From an uncultured cyanobacterium (GTDB lineage: Bacteria; Cyanobacteriota; Cyanobacteriia; CACIAM-69d): a stretch of 5,824 bases of DNA. Location: positions 1 to 5,824 of the forward strand of contig CALCTI010000265.1 of the NCBI GenBank assembly GCA_937894105.1. Reading direction: 5' to 3'. The translations under genes were made by a program, and so were the position numbers. The notes beneath the pieces are model-generated. The model was not told where the DNA came from, searched no databases, and saw only the letters and a list, made by a program, of their open reading frames with translations. Positions 5,709-5,824 of this stretch are shown one piece after another (the stretch's first letter is position 1; every line of letters starts with the position of its first letter).

Positions 5709-5824
5709 ATGCTTAAGCAGATTTTTGGCGATCTTTGGTCAGCATTAAAACCCCCTAAATTCTTCTCCTGGCAAACCCTACTACTCGCTAGCTTTATTTT
5801 GTGGATTGCCTCGTTTGTTGTGGG
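5709..5824 (+). CDS. Partial membrane protein, N-terminal 38 codons
   Basis: The frame opens at ATG 5709 (upstream in-frame TAA at 5688-5690, with no other start between) and stays open to the window edge. It reads MLKQIFGDLWSALKPP, an amphipathic cytoplasm-like lead, then a hydrophobic segment from about residue 23 (LLLASFILWIASFVVG), typical of a first membrane helix. No ribosome binding site is visible, which is not rare in cyanobacteria. The family cannot be judged from this much. It follows the four-helix protein by 105 bases on the same strand. Confidence 0.6.
   Translation, partial: MLKQIFGDLWSALKPPKFFSWQTLLLASFILWIASFVV

Overview
Most of this window (about 310 to 5824) is cyanobacterial chromosome. 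The main sign is the palindrome GCGATCGC (HIP1, the highly iterated cyanobacterial octamer), which I count 14 times between 504 and 5587. The predicted proteins also fit a cyanobacterium: a PEP-CTERM tail, an ABC exporter, a class B penicillin-binding-protein homologue and small hypothetical membrane proteins. I cannot name a genus from sequence alone.

The first ~310 bases differ. They are GC-rich, contain no HIP1 site, and on the minus strand encode the middle of a Bax inhibitor-1 (YccA/YbhL-type) membrane protein that has no start codon. At about 296-313 this frame runs directly into the plus-strand 3' end of an unrelated PEP-CTERM gene that has lost its body. A chimeric contig end or a microhomology-mediated rearrangement is the likeliest explanation.

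From left to right after that: the PEP-CTERM tail (to 400); a gene-free stretch of 310 bases with a long terminator-like hairpin whose two arms each carry a HIP1 site; a complete type I ABC exporter half-transporter (711-2603); a 165-base spacer with three inverted repeats; a class B PBP (PBP2/FtsI-like) homologue (2769-4889); a 138-base spacer with an 18-base near-palindrome; a 191-residue four-helix membrane protein of unknown function (5028-5603); and the first 38 codons of another membrane protein, cut by the window edge.

The most interesting object is the PBP homologue. Its scaffold is clearly class B PBP, but all three active-site motifs are altered: SxxK reads SLFE, SxN reads QDP and KTG reads RSS. 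The segment just before the catalytic serine is replaced by seven in-frame 18-bp repeats coding an acidic tract. It looks like a pseudo-transpeptidase that may act as a structural or regulatory partner in wall synthesis. All complete genes lie on the plus strand, but the spacers (138-165 bases between the full genes) give no firm evidence that they form one operon.
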